Of a DNA stretch of 64,000 bases, positions 22,842 through 38,400 are shown piece by piece; within the stretch, counting starts at the first letter, position 1, and each line of letters begins with the position of its first letter. The stretch is from assembly GCF_000346465.2 (NCBI RefSeq), contig NC_034010.1:15911248-15975247 (forward strand), read 5' to 3'. The notes beneath the pieces are model-generated. The model did not search any database and was not told the origin of the DNA. It saw only the letters and a program-made list of their open reading frames with translations. The position numbers were made by a program, and so were the translations under genes. Source of the DNA: Prunus persica. Taxonomy: Eukaryota; Streptophyta; Magnoliopsida; Rosales; Rosaceae.

Positions 22842-25200
22842 GGAATGCTTTTTCCAGCTCAAGAGAAATGTACCTCGCCCACTTTATTTTCTATTTCCTC
22901 CCTCCTACTTCAAATAAAGAAAATTATTTTCCCCCACCCCTACCTTCCTTCACTTTTTCCTCCTCCAACACAACAGGTAAATAAGTTAACTACGCATCAG
23001 TATTAGTCTAATAATCCTCATAATGTACTATGAAAATGAACAGATAAATAATTTAATCAGCAATGAGATACCTTTAAAAGCATCTTGTATGCCTCTAACA
23101 AGCGATTGGCACACACCAAAACAACTAACAAGAAGGTATTACGGACTCATGCGCGTCAAATAAATGTCAACAATCCAACTGTAGTAACTAAAAAGTGAAT
23201 TTCCAATTAGCAAGGAGCTGGAACAGAAGCATAAAAACTATCTCATTTGCCAACCAAGACAGATATGTGAAAAAGGAATCCACCCAAAAGCATAAATTTC
23301 AATCATTATGGTGAAGGCAAATATACCATTCTTTTTCTTTTTCTTTTAAGACAAGTTCATGTATCACAAGCGCATCACTTTTCCTCTTTAGATATACATT
23401 ATCAGTAACAAGTATGCCAAATTCTTTTAATTTGGTACAGCAAACAGGAAAAGAATAGAAAAGAAGGGATAGCAGATTGTCAAAAGGCAGTGTATACGAA
23501 AGGAAAGAGCAGGTCAAACCTTAGTGTATTGAATGATCTTGCAGTTTCTAGGAAAGATTCCAAATGTGCACGCAATCTGGACTCCACCTCTGCGTAATCA
23601 GAGCAAGAAAAAGAAGAATCAACTGCACAACTTGGGGAAAGTTATAAATTATAATTAAATAAAATGTACAATGAGTCACTGACAACCCAAATTTGAGGGA
23701 GCATTCACTGCCAAGAGTATAATGGACTTGGGAGGCATTGGGAAAGATAAAAAGAATCAGAAAAAGAAATTCAAAGTGAATAAGTGGCAACAAAAGAATG
23801 TTAAAACAAATATACTTTTTTTTTTTTCTTTGAATAACAAATATACTAAAATATAAATGAATCTTTGGGCATCCTTTGGCACTATCGAGGACACTACACA
23901 TCTCTTCTCTGCAATGAAGCATAGGACAAGTGAAGGTCAAACGGAATGGAAAGATAGAGAGGTGGTGCTTTTAGGTGTCAGGAGTTAATGAACAATATGA
24001 TTGAGGGTAATGACAGAAGAGTGGGTGATGTGTACAAGAGAAAAAAGCAGCAGTAGGATATTTTTTCAAAATGCAGATGAATTTATTCACTGATTTAAAT
24101 TGTACAATTTGGTTAGAGAATAATCATATGAATAGCTGGAATAATTATGTAGCACAAAGAGAACTATGTGAAGCTGATCAAATAGTATAGAACAGTTCAA
24201 GGATAACAATCGTAAGAAAAATATTCAATTATTGTCAAATGCAAGAAGATCTAAGTTGAGGAACAGAAACAAATCTTTGATGCCAAATCATCAACCTTCT
24301 GTTGAAGACTTCAGAGTATCTTTGATTGTATAGTTAATTTAAAAAAAAAAAAAATTAAGTCTATTTTTTAATATTTAATTTGTAGTATAAAGTATTTAAT
24401 AGCTAAATTATTAAAATGCCTCTTCCACGTCAGCACACTTAATGAATTTGTGGACGGAAATAGACGGAAGTGGACAAGTTCAACATCTGGGATTTCCCGA
24501 AGAAGAATTTAGTGGATAAGTTCCTAAGACATATAGAAGCAATTATGTAATTTAAGACACTATCCATTTGGAGAATTGTGGCATGCAACAAAGACTTTGT
24601 AAACCAAAAAGGATAAGACAGAGACGAAAGTCTTACAGTATACCCTAAAAGAAGAGAGATTGATTCAGTGATAGAGAGCGAGAGAGGAGAGCAGAACTAA
24701 GGTAATGAATTTTACTACCAAATCCATTTCCAATATTTAATTATTCATACATAATATAATAATTATGCGAATCCCAAGAAGAACCAAAAATCATAACTAG
24801 AAATGAATATATATTACAAATTATATTAGAGAAACATAATTAAAGTTAATATCCATGTTGTTATGATAAGTAAATTATTTTTATCTTTTCCCTCGCGGAA
24901 TAATTTGCACAATTTCTTGAATGGCACGTATGAGAGTGATACATACAAGAATGCGGCCAATAGCTTTACAAGGTTGTTAAAAGATTTATCCAAACCCAAA
25001 GGAGGGCCACGTGGCCTTTCGACCAATAGCTTTACAAAGTGGTTAAAAGATTTGCCTATTCAATTACTGGTTGAAACTAGAAGCCGATCAAGAATGGAAT
25101 ATAAAGAAAAGCCTCTCTTCGTTTGAAACTTTCTGTAAAATGAAGCGTCATTTGAAACCTTCTGTAAGATGAAGCTGGTTGGGGTGCAGGACTTGGCCTC
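22842..25200 (-). other. Intergenic region with possible decayed exons
   Basis: No complete gene. On the minus strand, 23520-23589 has an AG before and GT after an open stretch VESRLRAHLESFLETARS, and further gene-like pieces occur near 23072-23125 (CQSLVRGIQDAFK before a GT), 23857-23905 (REEMCSVLDSAKG) and 24270-24320 (QKVDDLASK). Together they look like scattered exons of one gene, but I cannot name the family or join them in frame. A short direct repeat (CCAATAGCTTTACAA, near 24957 and 25023) lies in the ORF at 24863-25126, which I do not regard as coding. Confidence 0.25.
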
Positions 25201-25320
25201 TCACATCACCATCCCTCCATCAATGGTCATTGGTCAATACCTACAACGGATCAGTGCAAAACTTAACAGCTCAAATGGTGCCATTTCCCATTTGTCCAAG
25301 GAAAAATTATCAGATTTCTA

Positions 25321-25437
<117 letters not shown>

Positions 25438-25757
25438 TTATTTTCTCATCTACCCTCCGTTTAATTTCCACCAAAATAAGCGTCATTTCACAATTTCCAT
25501 AGTGTCATTTACAAAATTATGTCATTGACAAAATTCAACATACATAAATCCAAACACTGAAATTTTCAATTGCCAGAAATTGAAATGATGAAAATCTAAA
25601 TTCGGTCATTTTAAAATTCTATGTAATTTTTAATTCCTTTGTCCAAACGGAGGGCTATAAGTTATATAACCAACATGAGCAGTTTCTCAATAATTCACAT
25701 TAACTACGATAGGTTTGATAATAATGCTTAAATAACTAGGAGCCAACTGACTATTCT

Positions 25758-27965
<2,208 letters not shown>

Positions 27966-28044
27966 CTATGGAAAAAAGAAAGCTTTAGATGGATAATTGC
28001 TTTAGGCCCACCATGTAAGACTGGAGGATGAAGGAAGTTGAGGT

Positions 28045-28332
28045 TTCACCTCAAAATCAATTGGTTTTGGGGTGGAACCTCAACTTCCTTCATGGTATTA
28101 GAGCGCGTTGCCCATGTGTGAAAGCCCAACGGCCACACGTGCTCCACGTCACCCAAAATGTGTTGTCCACGTGTTAGGCTTGAAAATTCGCCACACGTAT
28201 GGGGGCGTGTGAGAATGTGAAGGTAAAGAGTCCCACATTGGAAAGTTGAGAAACTTAGCAAGAGCTTATAAGGAGTTGGGTTACTCCCCCTATTGCCAAT
28301 TGGTTTTGAGGTGGAACCTCAACTTCCTTTAA
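28045..28332 (+). mobile_element. TRIM copy in intron 8 of the reductase pseudogene
   Basis: Same family as the array at 15766-16956: the end of one LTR (CCAATTGGTTTTGG ... CTTCCTTCA, to about 28090), PBS-like TGGTATTAGAGC, internal segment with GGCCACACGTGCTCC, a GGGGGCG tract, and a full LTR at 28208-28332. The left LTR is truncated. Clear TSDs were not seen. Confidence 0.8.
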
Positions 28333-28743
28333 GTTACATGTATTAGCAGGCAAGCCCCACACACAGAAAACAGATAATAAGATTAATTAATTAAAAAAAT
28401 TGAATCACATGCACATACATTAATGCTCCTGCTTGAATATTCCTTTGCAACACTCTTCGTAAAGCCAATTACTCCGGCCTTTGCAGCACTGTAGTTGGGC
28501 TTGTCCAACATTGCCAACAAGACCAACAACAGATGCTATATTGATTATTCTTCCCTGAAATATGACGAACAGACTAAGGATCTAGAAGCAAAATAGGATT
28601 TTCACATTGACATAATAAAAGAAAGGAAGACAGAATTTGATTATCTTTCTCTGTTTCATCATAACTTTCGCTGCAGCCTGCTAAAAGCACGAACCATGCT
28701 AAAAAGATCAGACAATTCTAAGCTTGAACAACTATAATTACTA

Positions 28744-28908
<165 letters not shown>

Positions 28909-29025
28909 TCAAGATAAGAAGCTTAAATACAAGAAGTAATATGATGTCGACCAGCATTATTAACCAACACATCAACTGTTCCCCATGCATCAACCACCTA
29001 TGTTCATTTGATTGAAAAGATGTCA

Positions 29026-29184
<159 letters not shown>

Positions 29185-29385
29185 TTAAACCGCAATAAAA
29201 CCTGTTTAAAATGCGGGATGTAATTAAAACCAAACGTTTCAACTATGAACTGATTTCAATATATGCATTGCATGAAGGCCATTATTTTAACAAAAAAGGT
29301 ACCTCCTTGGAAACTAATTCAGCTTCCTTAGATGACCTTGCGTAGTTTACCAGAACCTGTAACAGTGAAATGAAGCCTATGGTCA

Positions 29386-29601
<216 letters not shown>

Positions 29602-29896
29602 TTAAAACATCACCAAATTGTTCTGATGTCAACTTCTATTTACCACAACATGAAAATGCGATTCATTTACCAGAGCCAGAAAAGGAGCTCAAAGATCGGG
29701 TCGGGGCAACACAACGCAATCGGATCCCGCCAACAAGTGGATAGGAGCTTTGTGGGTGAGATAATTGCCGGGAGAGTCGTACCGGAGCTCCAACGGCATT
29801 GAAGGCGATCGTGGCTGCCATTGAGAGTCTGAGAATGGCTGGTGCCACAGACGAAGAAGAGGAGGAGGAAGAGAGAGAGGCAAGTAAGGTCGCCAT

Positions 29897-30170
29897 CAGT
29901 GGTGGATCCAGGATTTTGTGGCCAAGGGGTCACAGTGTAAAAGTTCCGAAATTTTTCTACAAATAAAATAATACTAAAAAGATCGAAAGATAGTACTTCC
30001 ATTCATAATTCATAACAAAACCAATAATACAAGCAATGACGGATCCAGGATTATGTGGCCAATGGGTCACAGTGTAAAAGTTCCAAAATTTTTCTACAAA
30101 AAAAATAATACTAAAAAGATAGAAAGATAGTACTTCCATTCATAATTCATAACAAAGCCAATAATACAAG
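29897..30170. repeat. 137-bp direct duplication starting with an hAT-like end, at the reductase start codon
   Basis: CAGTGGTGGATCCAGGATTT begins at 29897, the base immediately upstream of the reductase ATG, and resembles hAT terminal sequence. The unit, with GGGTCACAGTGTAAAAGTTCC and ACTTCCATTCATAATTCATA, is repeated from about 30034. If this is a transposon end, the gene has lost its original leader. No matching far end was found. Confidence 0.6.
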
Positions 30171-30506
30171 TTACAATTATCCACGATGAGTTTTCATATT
30201 TCAAAAACGTTGCATTATAGTTTTGTTAGCATAAATTTTTATCCAAATTATCATATGAATATGAAAATGTCAATAACCCACTATCAATATTCAAAATACC
30301 AAATTATCATATCAATCAATATTCAATATACCAAATTATCATATCACATATCAATCAATATTCAATATACTCAATCAATCCACATTATCAATAAAGCATA
30401 AACTCAATCAATCTACATTATCAATTTATCATATCCATAAATTTCATTCCATTAAAAAAATATCAATATCAACAATATATATTATCACTATAAAATTTAT
30501 AAATAT
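30171..30506. repeat. AT-rich simple-sequence stretch
   Basis: Irregular repeats of ATCAATATTCAATATACC and AATTATCATATC. No gene. It abuts the left end of the CACTA element. Confidence 0.6.
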
Positions 30507-31834
30507 CACTACAAGAAAAAACCTTTTCAGCGACCAACCCAAATTTGGTCGCTCTAAAAGGAAATTAGCAACAAACCTTTAGCAATTGGTCGCCAAAGGT
30601 TTCGTGGTATTAAGGCATCATCCAAGACATGAACAAAATGAATTGCTACCGAATTCTCAGGAAGGGCGACGAAATTTTATCGTGGCTATGGTTGCAAGTG
30701 GCGACCAAAAATAATTTTGGCCGCCATTCATTGAATAGAGTGCGCGCGAAATTGAAAAAATTCTAGGCGACAAAAAAGTTGTGTAGCCATCGTCGTTGCA
30801 AAGCAAAAATGCGCGCTAATAATTTCGGGGTATTTGGCGACTATTGGTTTTGGTCGCAAATTATTGTGTGCTAAGAATTAAACCCATCAAAATGACGTCG
30901 TTTTGCATATGTTGGCATTTTGGCGACCAAATTATTTTGGGGCTAATTTGAGACTATAAAAATAAAAATTCCCCTTCACCAACACGCGTGTTATTTCCCT
31001 CATCCAGTTCGCATACCCACTCTTTTCATCTCGCACGCCCTAACCTGCTCCGACGCCGACAAAGCAATCTGCCACCGACGTCGGCCAAGCAGTCGTATGG
31101 ACATACCTACTCTCATCCCCCAAGATTTCTGATGGCTTGAGTTATTTTCCATTGTCTCTGCCCCAGACCGTCTACCCTTCAGTTCTCCAGAATTTTCAGA
31201 ATCTCTTCAGCTAGAACCAAGCAGTGATTCAAAGGTATTTTCTCCTTTTGTTTATTCAACAATTGTTCTATAGTTATTTGATTTTGATTATTACAAAATT
31301 GACAGGACCCGCCCCGAATTTCCCGAAACCCGAGACGAATCCTGCTGAATTCCCGACATCACCCCGATGCCGGGCCCACATACTAAAGGCCGAGACTTTT
31401 TGCCGAAAATTCGCCAGAGTCTCCTCTATAAATTGAACATTTCCCAAAATTTCAACCTGCATAAAACACAATTCATATTCCCAACTAGCAGCATGCACAA
31501 GATAATTTCATGCAATTCACATAAACGGCCTTCGGCCTTCCAATAATTTTCAACAAACTACCAAGCACTCTATCAACTCTATTCATACTTAAACAAGGCA
31601 AAAAATAAATTCAATTATGAATACTAAATACAACCTGCATCATCTACTTTTTCAATTTCAACATACGAGGTTTTAACCTCCTAATATAATCACATCTATG
31701 TTAACGGCTGCACCTAATAACCTTAGGCTGCCTATGTATCCTCACTGAGGGATCAAGCCACACGTAATTCTTCCTTAAAACCCAATTCCACACATAGGTA
31801 ATACCTTTATTCATTTATCTATATTTCACATAAT

Positions 31835-32215
31835 CTCCCCATATGCCGGTACTACCAACGCCACTATGAGGTCTGTCAACACGCCTGATAACCTACGCCA
31901 CGTGCGACCTCACCATATTATCACAAGATCTCCCCATACGCCTGTACAACCAACGTCACGTATGAGGCCTATCTCAACGCCGGATAACCTACGCCACACA
32001 AGACCTGAACATCATATCACAATATCTCCCCCATACGCCGGTACAACCAACGCCATGTATAGGGTCTGTCGACACGCCGGATAACCTACGCCATGTGCGA
32101 CCTGAACATACTATCAAAAGATCTCCCCATATGCAGGTACAACCAACGCCACGTATGGGGCCTGTTCGCAAGCCGGATAACCTACGCCACGTGGGACCTA
32201 ACTTTCACAGGGCGG
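31835..32215. repeat. ~85-bp tandem repeat in solo LTR 2
   Basis: Four units of CTCCCCATA(C/T)GCC-GGTAC, CAACGCCACGTATG-GG, CGGATAACCTACGCCAC and GACCT. Solo LTR 1 has about two units (26345-26540). Copy number therefore differs between members, a possible enhancer-type LTR repeat (inference). Confidence 0.75.
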
Positions 32216-33322
32216 TACTTGTAGTGTAACCAAAATATGGGGAGGTATCGAAAGTAGTGCGTATAGCACTTCAAAATGACATTCTAGACTTTTTTCTATA
32301 CCTTTACAAGCATATATAAATATAAATATTAATTCTAATATTGTGTAAACCTCAAAAATAGTCTAGCACCCGATAATCCCCATGGGAAGGTGAGACTACT
32401 CGGGAAGACTCACGGTCAACCAAGAGTCAAACTACCCTAACCCTGGTCAAACAGGCCCACGGGGCCCACGACCTCCAAATTCCGATTCGAAAGTTCCTAT
32501 GGGTTCTACAAGGTATAGGACACTCGTTCTGCAAGTTTGGTCCAGATCGGATGGTCGGATCGCTCACGATGGCACAATCTGACGGTTATTATAAAACATA
32601 AACTTTAAATTAATAAATCGAAACATCCGGAGCTCCGATTCACGATCCGTGAAATCCTACACTATCCTAGAAATACCTAGATTAACATATACTATATTCG
32701 AGACCATCCAACGGTCCCAACTTATCGAACCCAGATAACGCGCAATAGGCGATATTCGTTCAATAGTCAAACGACGTCCGAATTGAGATCTGCGAAATCC
32801 TACGCACTCATGACAACCTAAGGATCTCATCAAGACACAGTGCAACCTCACTACCCTCGCCCACTCGCTGCCACACCCGTCGGCAGCGCTGGGTGCCCAA
32901 AGCGATTACGCATTGCAGGAAAATCTCAAAACAGCGGCTCCAAACTCCTACCCTAGGTATAACACCCTATTTGGAGCCACTTTTGTTCTTGGACCTATCC
33001 CAAAAACTGACCGAAAGTGGCCGAAATTGTGATCCCAAAATCGGGCAAAATCCAATTCGAAAATCGAGTGACCTACGTTCAAAATCAATGCAATCCTACC
33101 CAACCATTAGCTAGAGCATAGAAAATAGGTAGAAATTCATACTTTATTCGTCTGAATTGGTGACCGGAGGAGGGAGATTGAGCTCCTTGAATTTTTGGTT
33201 AAAACGGTTGGATTTTTGCATTTTCCGGCGATCACAGGTGGTTCCAGCGGCTGAGATTGGTCGGGATGGGAAGGGGGAGGTTGCCCGGTTCTTTTGGGGC
33301 CGGTGCCACCCCAAACGGTGGC

Positions 33323-33363
<41 letters not shown>

Positions 33364-33448
33364 TTTGATTTTCATAAAAAAATCTCATTGCCACTGAACT
33401 TGTTTTGCTCGTGACTTCTTCGTTTTAACTCCGAATCGAGCCCACTAC

Positions 33449-34930
33449 GGGCTCGTTTGGTACGTCGGACTGTACTGACTAATTTTCGTCGGATAGTATT
33501 AATTTGTTTCAGAGAGTACTGACTATTTATCCATAATATTATAAGGCGTTTGGTGCTGTTCCGGATAAATAGTTTGACTAAGTTATACTGTGTTTGGTAA
33601 TGTTCCGAATAACATCAGATCAGACTATTTTTAAAATAAAAAAATTTCTTTGATAATTTTAATGGAAATTGAGATTCAAATTACACGAATTTTTTTTGGT
33701 AAGATTCATATGATAAGATCTGTTTTTCAATTGTTTTTGCCAATATTTTTTTTCTTCATATAACCCATTATCATAATTGTAGTATCTCATAAAAATTCCA
33801 ACATACTCGCATACGTTAATAAAAACAGTACCAAATAATGTATAATTCAAAGTGATCACATACTAAGGTGATAAGAGCAAAAGGGAAAGTTGTTCATAAA
33901 CCAAACTACATCAAAGAGTGAATCACAGCTCCCTCGCCCCAAGTAAGAGAAGAACAAATGCTTTTCTCATAGCACCATCCAATGTCAAGAATGTTCTCTT
34001 ATCACTTGCTTTCTCCAAAATTAGCCGTAATGCCTTAATTTGGTCATTAATAGACAAGTCCATCTTTGCCAATTCAGCAGCAATGTCAGGTCTTGGTTCT
34101 GATCCTTTCACCAAACTATTAGATATAGTTTTCAATTGGTCAATAGACTCAGAAATCATCTCACCAAATGCTTTAGCCATTTCCTTTTGAATATCAGTAT
34201 CTACATTTCGTTTGCGGTGTCGACTGCTTGAGCTAGCTGAGTTTTGTTGATTTGATATTGGCAAAGAGGCAGAATGATCTGGTTCAACCTCAACTTCCTC
34301 ATCATCATCATTGACATTAATGTTGGTTTTTATAAAGAGAGCCTCCTCTTACTTTTTTTTTTTTTTTTTGGTGTGGGTTGAAATCTGATCTCATTAAAGA
34401 AACCCAGAAAAATAGATTACAAAGCAAGTCACAAAAACCAGGTAGAGGCACCTAGACCTCAAAACCAAGGCTAGAACCAAGCTTCTCACCCAGACCAGTT
34501 CAAAACTAAACAAAAACAAAATACATAAGATAACATAAAACAAGGAATTCGGACAGCACCACCCATAACCAATCAACAATGTCCCAAACGCAAGACCAAA
34601 CCCACTATAGAAGAAATCGTAACCAAAGGTACCAAAGGAAAATGGTAATGACTCAATTGATGTTGCTGCTACTGTTGTGAAGTTTGTGTATTCATTTAAA
34701 TGGTTTAATTTGCTTCGGTAATAGGATTGTGCAATTCATTCATTAAGCCCATGTCCAATGTTTCTCATTTGTAAAATAGGTCCTTTTACGATTTAGCTTT
34801 CATTCATGTAAGTAAGCATAACCTAATTTCAAAAACGAAAAATACATAACCTAATTCCACAAAAATTTAATAAAAAAATTGAAATATATAAAGAATAGAG
34901 AAGAAGCAAGAAGAAGCATATTGGAGAGAG

Positions 34931-34989
<59 letters not shown>

Positions 34990-35289
34990 TACCTGGAGAA
35001 GAGTGAAGAAAATAACCTTTGGAGAAGATAGCAGAGAAAAACCCTAGGGAGAAGAAGAAGAAAAGAGCGTTTGATTTTTTTTCGTAGAACGCGTGCTTAG
35101 CCGTATAATTAAGCGTGTATTATCTAAACCGGACTGTGTGGATTGTATTAGTTAGTCAGGTAAGGAGAGTATTAAAAGCCCAACCCGTGTAAAATAGTCG
35201 AGTAATTAAATAATACAAGTTGACACCAAACACCTGACATAGACTATTTACTCCTATCCAGAGTCTAATACGGTGTACCAAACGAGCCC
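33449..35289. mobile_element. PIF/Harbinger-type DNA transposon, non-autonomous
   Basis: Termini GGGCTCGTTTGGTAC and GTACCAAACGAGCCC are perfect inverted repeats, flanked by TAC at 33446-33448 and 35290-35292. Solo LTR 1 has the uninterrupted sequence CCCACTACGTGTCTAC at this site, which confirms the borders. 1841 bp. It retains part of an ORF1-like gene but no DDE transposase. A GA microsatellite lies at 34932-34985, and a poly(T) run near 34351 starts what may be a reversed, A-tailed retro-insertion (34350-34630). Confidence 0.85.
33923..34264 (-). pseudogene. Myb/SANT-like ORF1 C-terminal fragment of the Harbinger
   Basis: 113 codons: a Lys/Arg-rich RHRKRNVD segment, a helical stretch (KAFGEMISESIDQLKTI), and the tail DIAAELAKMDLSINDQIKA followed by FLTLDGAMRKAFVL. 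That tail matches the C-terminal pattern of plant Myb/SANT-like proteins encoded alongside Harbinger transposases, where they help bring the transposase to the ends (family knowledge). The N-terminal Myb/SANT domain is missing. Confidence 0.5.
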
Positions 35290-35463
35290 TACATGTCTAC
35301 AGACTCATCTCAGTATGACCTTCCCAAAAATACTAGTCACTGCCCCAAACTCCTTTTGGGGTAAGAAAATGACTAAAATACCCCTATCCCAAGGGTGAAT
35401 TTGTAATTTTCCTTAAATAATTTAAATAAGGGATTAAATTTGGAGTCGGGTTGTTACAAAAAT

Positions 35464-38400
35464 AAAATCTTTTTTTTTTTTTGGGTCTTAATAACAAGGT
35501 CGTTGCAACCCCCCAAACATTGAATTGACAAAGTCCTCCTCTCACAACTTCCTTCATATGGTGCTTTTCTGTTAGGTATGAAGACCATTTGCTCTGTATG
35601 ATGTGCGTTTTAAGTTTTGGAGGAACATGGAAATATTTATTTGGTTATCTAGATTTACTGAAAACTACTTCATACCATGTGGATTGGTTCTTAATGATAA
35701 TGTTGAATGAAAGAAGGTTAAACAATTAAGGAACGAACAATTAAGGACTGACAAGTAACAAATTGGTACATGAGTGATTCTCCCAAGTATAGTAGACTTT
35801 TGAATTATTTAGAATCAGTTACGAGCCTTTGTGTAAGTGTCTTTAATTTATTAGATGAGTTTGTAGTCAAACCTAATTGGATTTGCATATAATTGAAGTA
35901 CAAAATTGGAAGTTGGAAGTGGGTCATGTGGGTGTGTGTTCGTTTCAAGGTTTCTTTGCTTTTGTCTGTGAGATTAAGCTTTATTTTAGTTATTCTTACT
36001 GGTTTTTTTTTTTTTTGACAAAGGAGCTTATTTTTTTATTGTTTGGGAGAATTTAACTAGGAAAAATAATGTGGTTGTTTTTGGATGATTAGTGAAACTT
36101 AAAGGGCGAAGTCATAGACTATTTTGAGTTTGAAGACTAATTTGGTCTCAAGCTCTCCCAAAATATCGTGTCTAACAAATTTTGTTATTTTTTGCAGTAG
36201 CCTATTTGAAACACTTTCTTTGATGAATAATTCATCTATCTCAAGCACCTGTGTGATGAGAGTCAGTGTCATAAAAGTTGAATGCTTCAATTTTTTTCTT
36301 GTCTTTTTTGTTTTGTTTCAGGGAATGATATATTAGTATGTTGCTCTGTTTGAGGCTTTGAGCCTTCTCTCTCTGTTTTTTGTGCTTTGTAAATGTGCAG
36401 GATGATACTTAAGAGGGCTGTTAGCTTAAGCAATAATAATAGGCCACATCTCAGCATGTGTCTCATTCTCTAAGGTGGTTATTTCTTTCACCCATGTAAT
36501 CAAATCTTCAGAGCCTGTTTTCTCAGTTTTCTTTTCGTTGTTCCTAGGCAATTCATACACTTTACGGGTCTGGCTTTCAATCCTCCCTATTGTCTTCAGT
36601 TGTTCTCTAGCTGCAATTGATGGGGTGTCATTCAATTTCCAAGGCCTGTAGGGTGCTTTGACTAGCAATCTTGGGTTTGTGTTGAGGAACATTTACTCAA
36701 AATGCAGTTTTCAGAACTTCAAGGAAGTAGATGGGTTGAATTTGTATTGTTGGATCACTATACTTTCACTCCTCTATCTATTTCCTGTAGCTATTTGTGT
36801 AGGGTCGCAATGGGTTCAAAGGTATCATAGAGCTATTGCAACTATAGGAAAACCATCCACATTTTTGTTGAAGTGGCTTTTTGCTTAGCAATGGTAGAAG
36901 ACTAAGTGCCTAGTATGTGCTTAAGCAAACTCTGTCTTGGGCCTGAAAATATGATAAAGAATTATCTTCTAGACTTCTAGTTTTTCACTAGGATCATCCT
37001 CTCTTAGCTAGTGTTTTCACTTTTAAAGAATTTTTCATGTTATTTTATTTCAATTCAATCCTCTTTTTGTACATTTGGATCTCTTTTTTTTCTATTTGCA
37101 TTGAAAACGTTAAAACTAATACTTGTTTATGGTTAATTGATATTAGTTCATGTTTGATTGGAAACTTATTCTAAGTATTACATGGGAAGAAGAATATAAC
37201 AATTCTTGTATGTAATCAAAACAGAAACGCTGCAAGGCCAATGCTTTGAACATAAAAAAGAAAGAGTTTGAGCATATAGGGGGTCACGTCCTTTCCTCAA
37301 ACACATGGAAGCTGCTAAACAGGTTATAATTTTATGTCACTTTCAATCCTTTTTTAGTTATTATATTGTAATAATTTCAAGTATTTCTAAATTTCTATTG
37401 GTTGGAAAAATGTAAAAGGGTGAAAATTCTACATACATGCAAGTTTTTGACAACCCATGATTTTAGTGCTAACTATGTACCTGGTTTTAGCATCATATGA
37501 AGGCCTTATCCATTTCAGAAACTGAAATGCTTGTATATCTTGACAATGGTTTTTTATACTGAAAACTCAGTTTTTTGTTTTTTTGTTTTTATATATTTTT
37601 TATTTATACTGAAAGGCATAAATTTTTCTTTGAATTGGTTGGGTACGTAGATGTGGAATGGAATCACGTTTTGACAACCTCTCTCTCGCTCCTCTCTTTG
37701 ATTGTGTAGTAGCGTTTTCCTCTGTTTTCCCTTTCTTTAATTAGTTGTGCTTTGTAATTCAATATTGCACTGTGGTCTTGTACATTTTGTCAATGATATA
37801 TCAAATTGTCCATTTTTTTTATAGACACTTTTTGTATTTCTTTTAGAGTTTTGTTGTTCAGTGCAGGAGAAGCTGCGTAATTGTTGAAGCTGCCATTGTG
37901 GTTTTTGTGGTGAAAATTTCATAGTTGGTTATTCAATTTAAGCTCTGCCTTTATGTTTTTTAATTGTAGTTGGTCAATTCAGATTAATACTTTTTCAATA
38001 GTAAATAGCAACATTTGTATGATTTAGTGTTTTGATATTTAAAGCTGATAAGTGGTGTATTTTTAAAGATTTGGGTTGGTTGATGAAATTTGGGGTTATG
38101 CAGAAATCTGTGATCTCGTGTTATGTTCTAGACCAGAAGACCTAGTTCGAATTTATATTTTGATCTATATTTTTTATAATTAGACATTTCAATGAGCATT
38201 TCAAAACTGGTTTCATACAAATTGGAGTTAAATTGGATTTTTGGCAAAATTTTAAAGTAGTTGTTATGTTGCAGGAAGCAGAAAACTCTGCAACCCAGTC
38301 TGTTTTGGATTTTGTTTTTGACATGCTTCCTTAACTTCGAATGCCATGAAATTTTGATGTGATGAAGTTTTATGTGTCTAGTTTTGATTGGAAAGTTTCG

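Larger units (their letters stand above)
31300..35458 (-). mobile_element. Solo LTR 2, inside the CACTA and carrying a Harbinger
   Basis: Same family and orientation as solo LTR 1, TSD AAAAT at 31295-31299 and 35459-35463. 4159 bp in total, or about 2.3 kb without the Harbinger at 33449-35289. It carries about four copies of an ~85-bp unit (31835-32215) and a GA microsatellite (33326-33361). No coding sequence of its own. Confidence 0.87.

Noticed and set aside
31866..32171. ORFs with repeated peptide units on both strands
   Set aside because: They are translations of the ~85-bp LTR tandem repeat in solo LTR 2.
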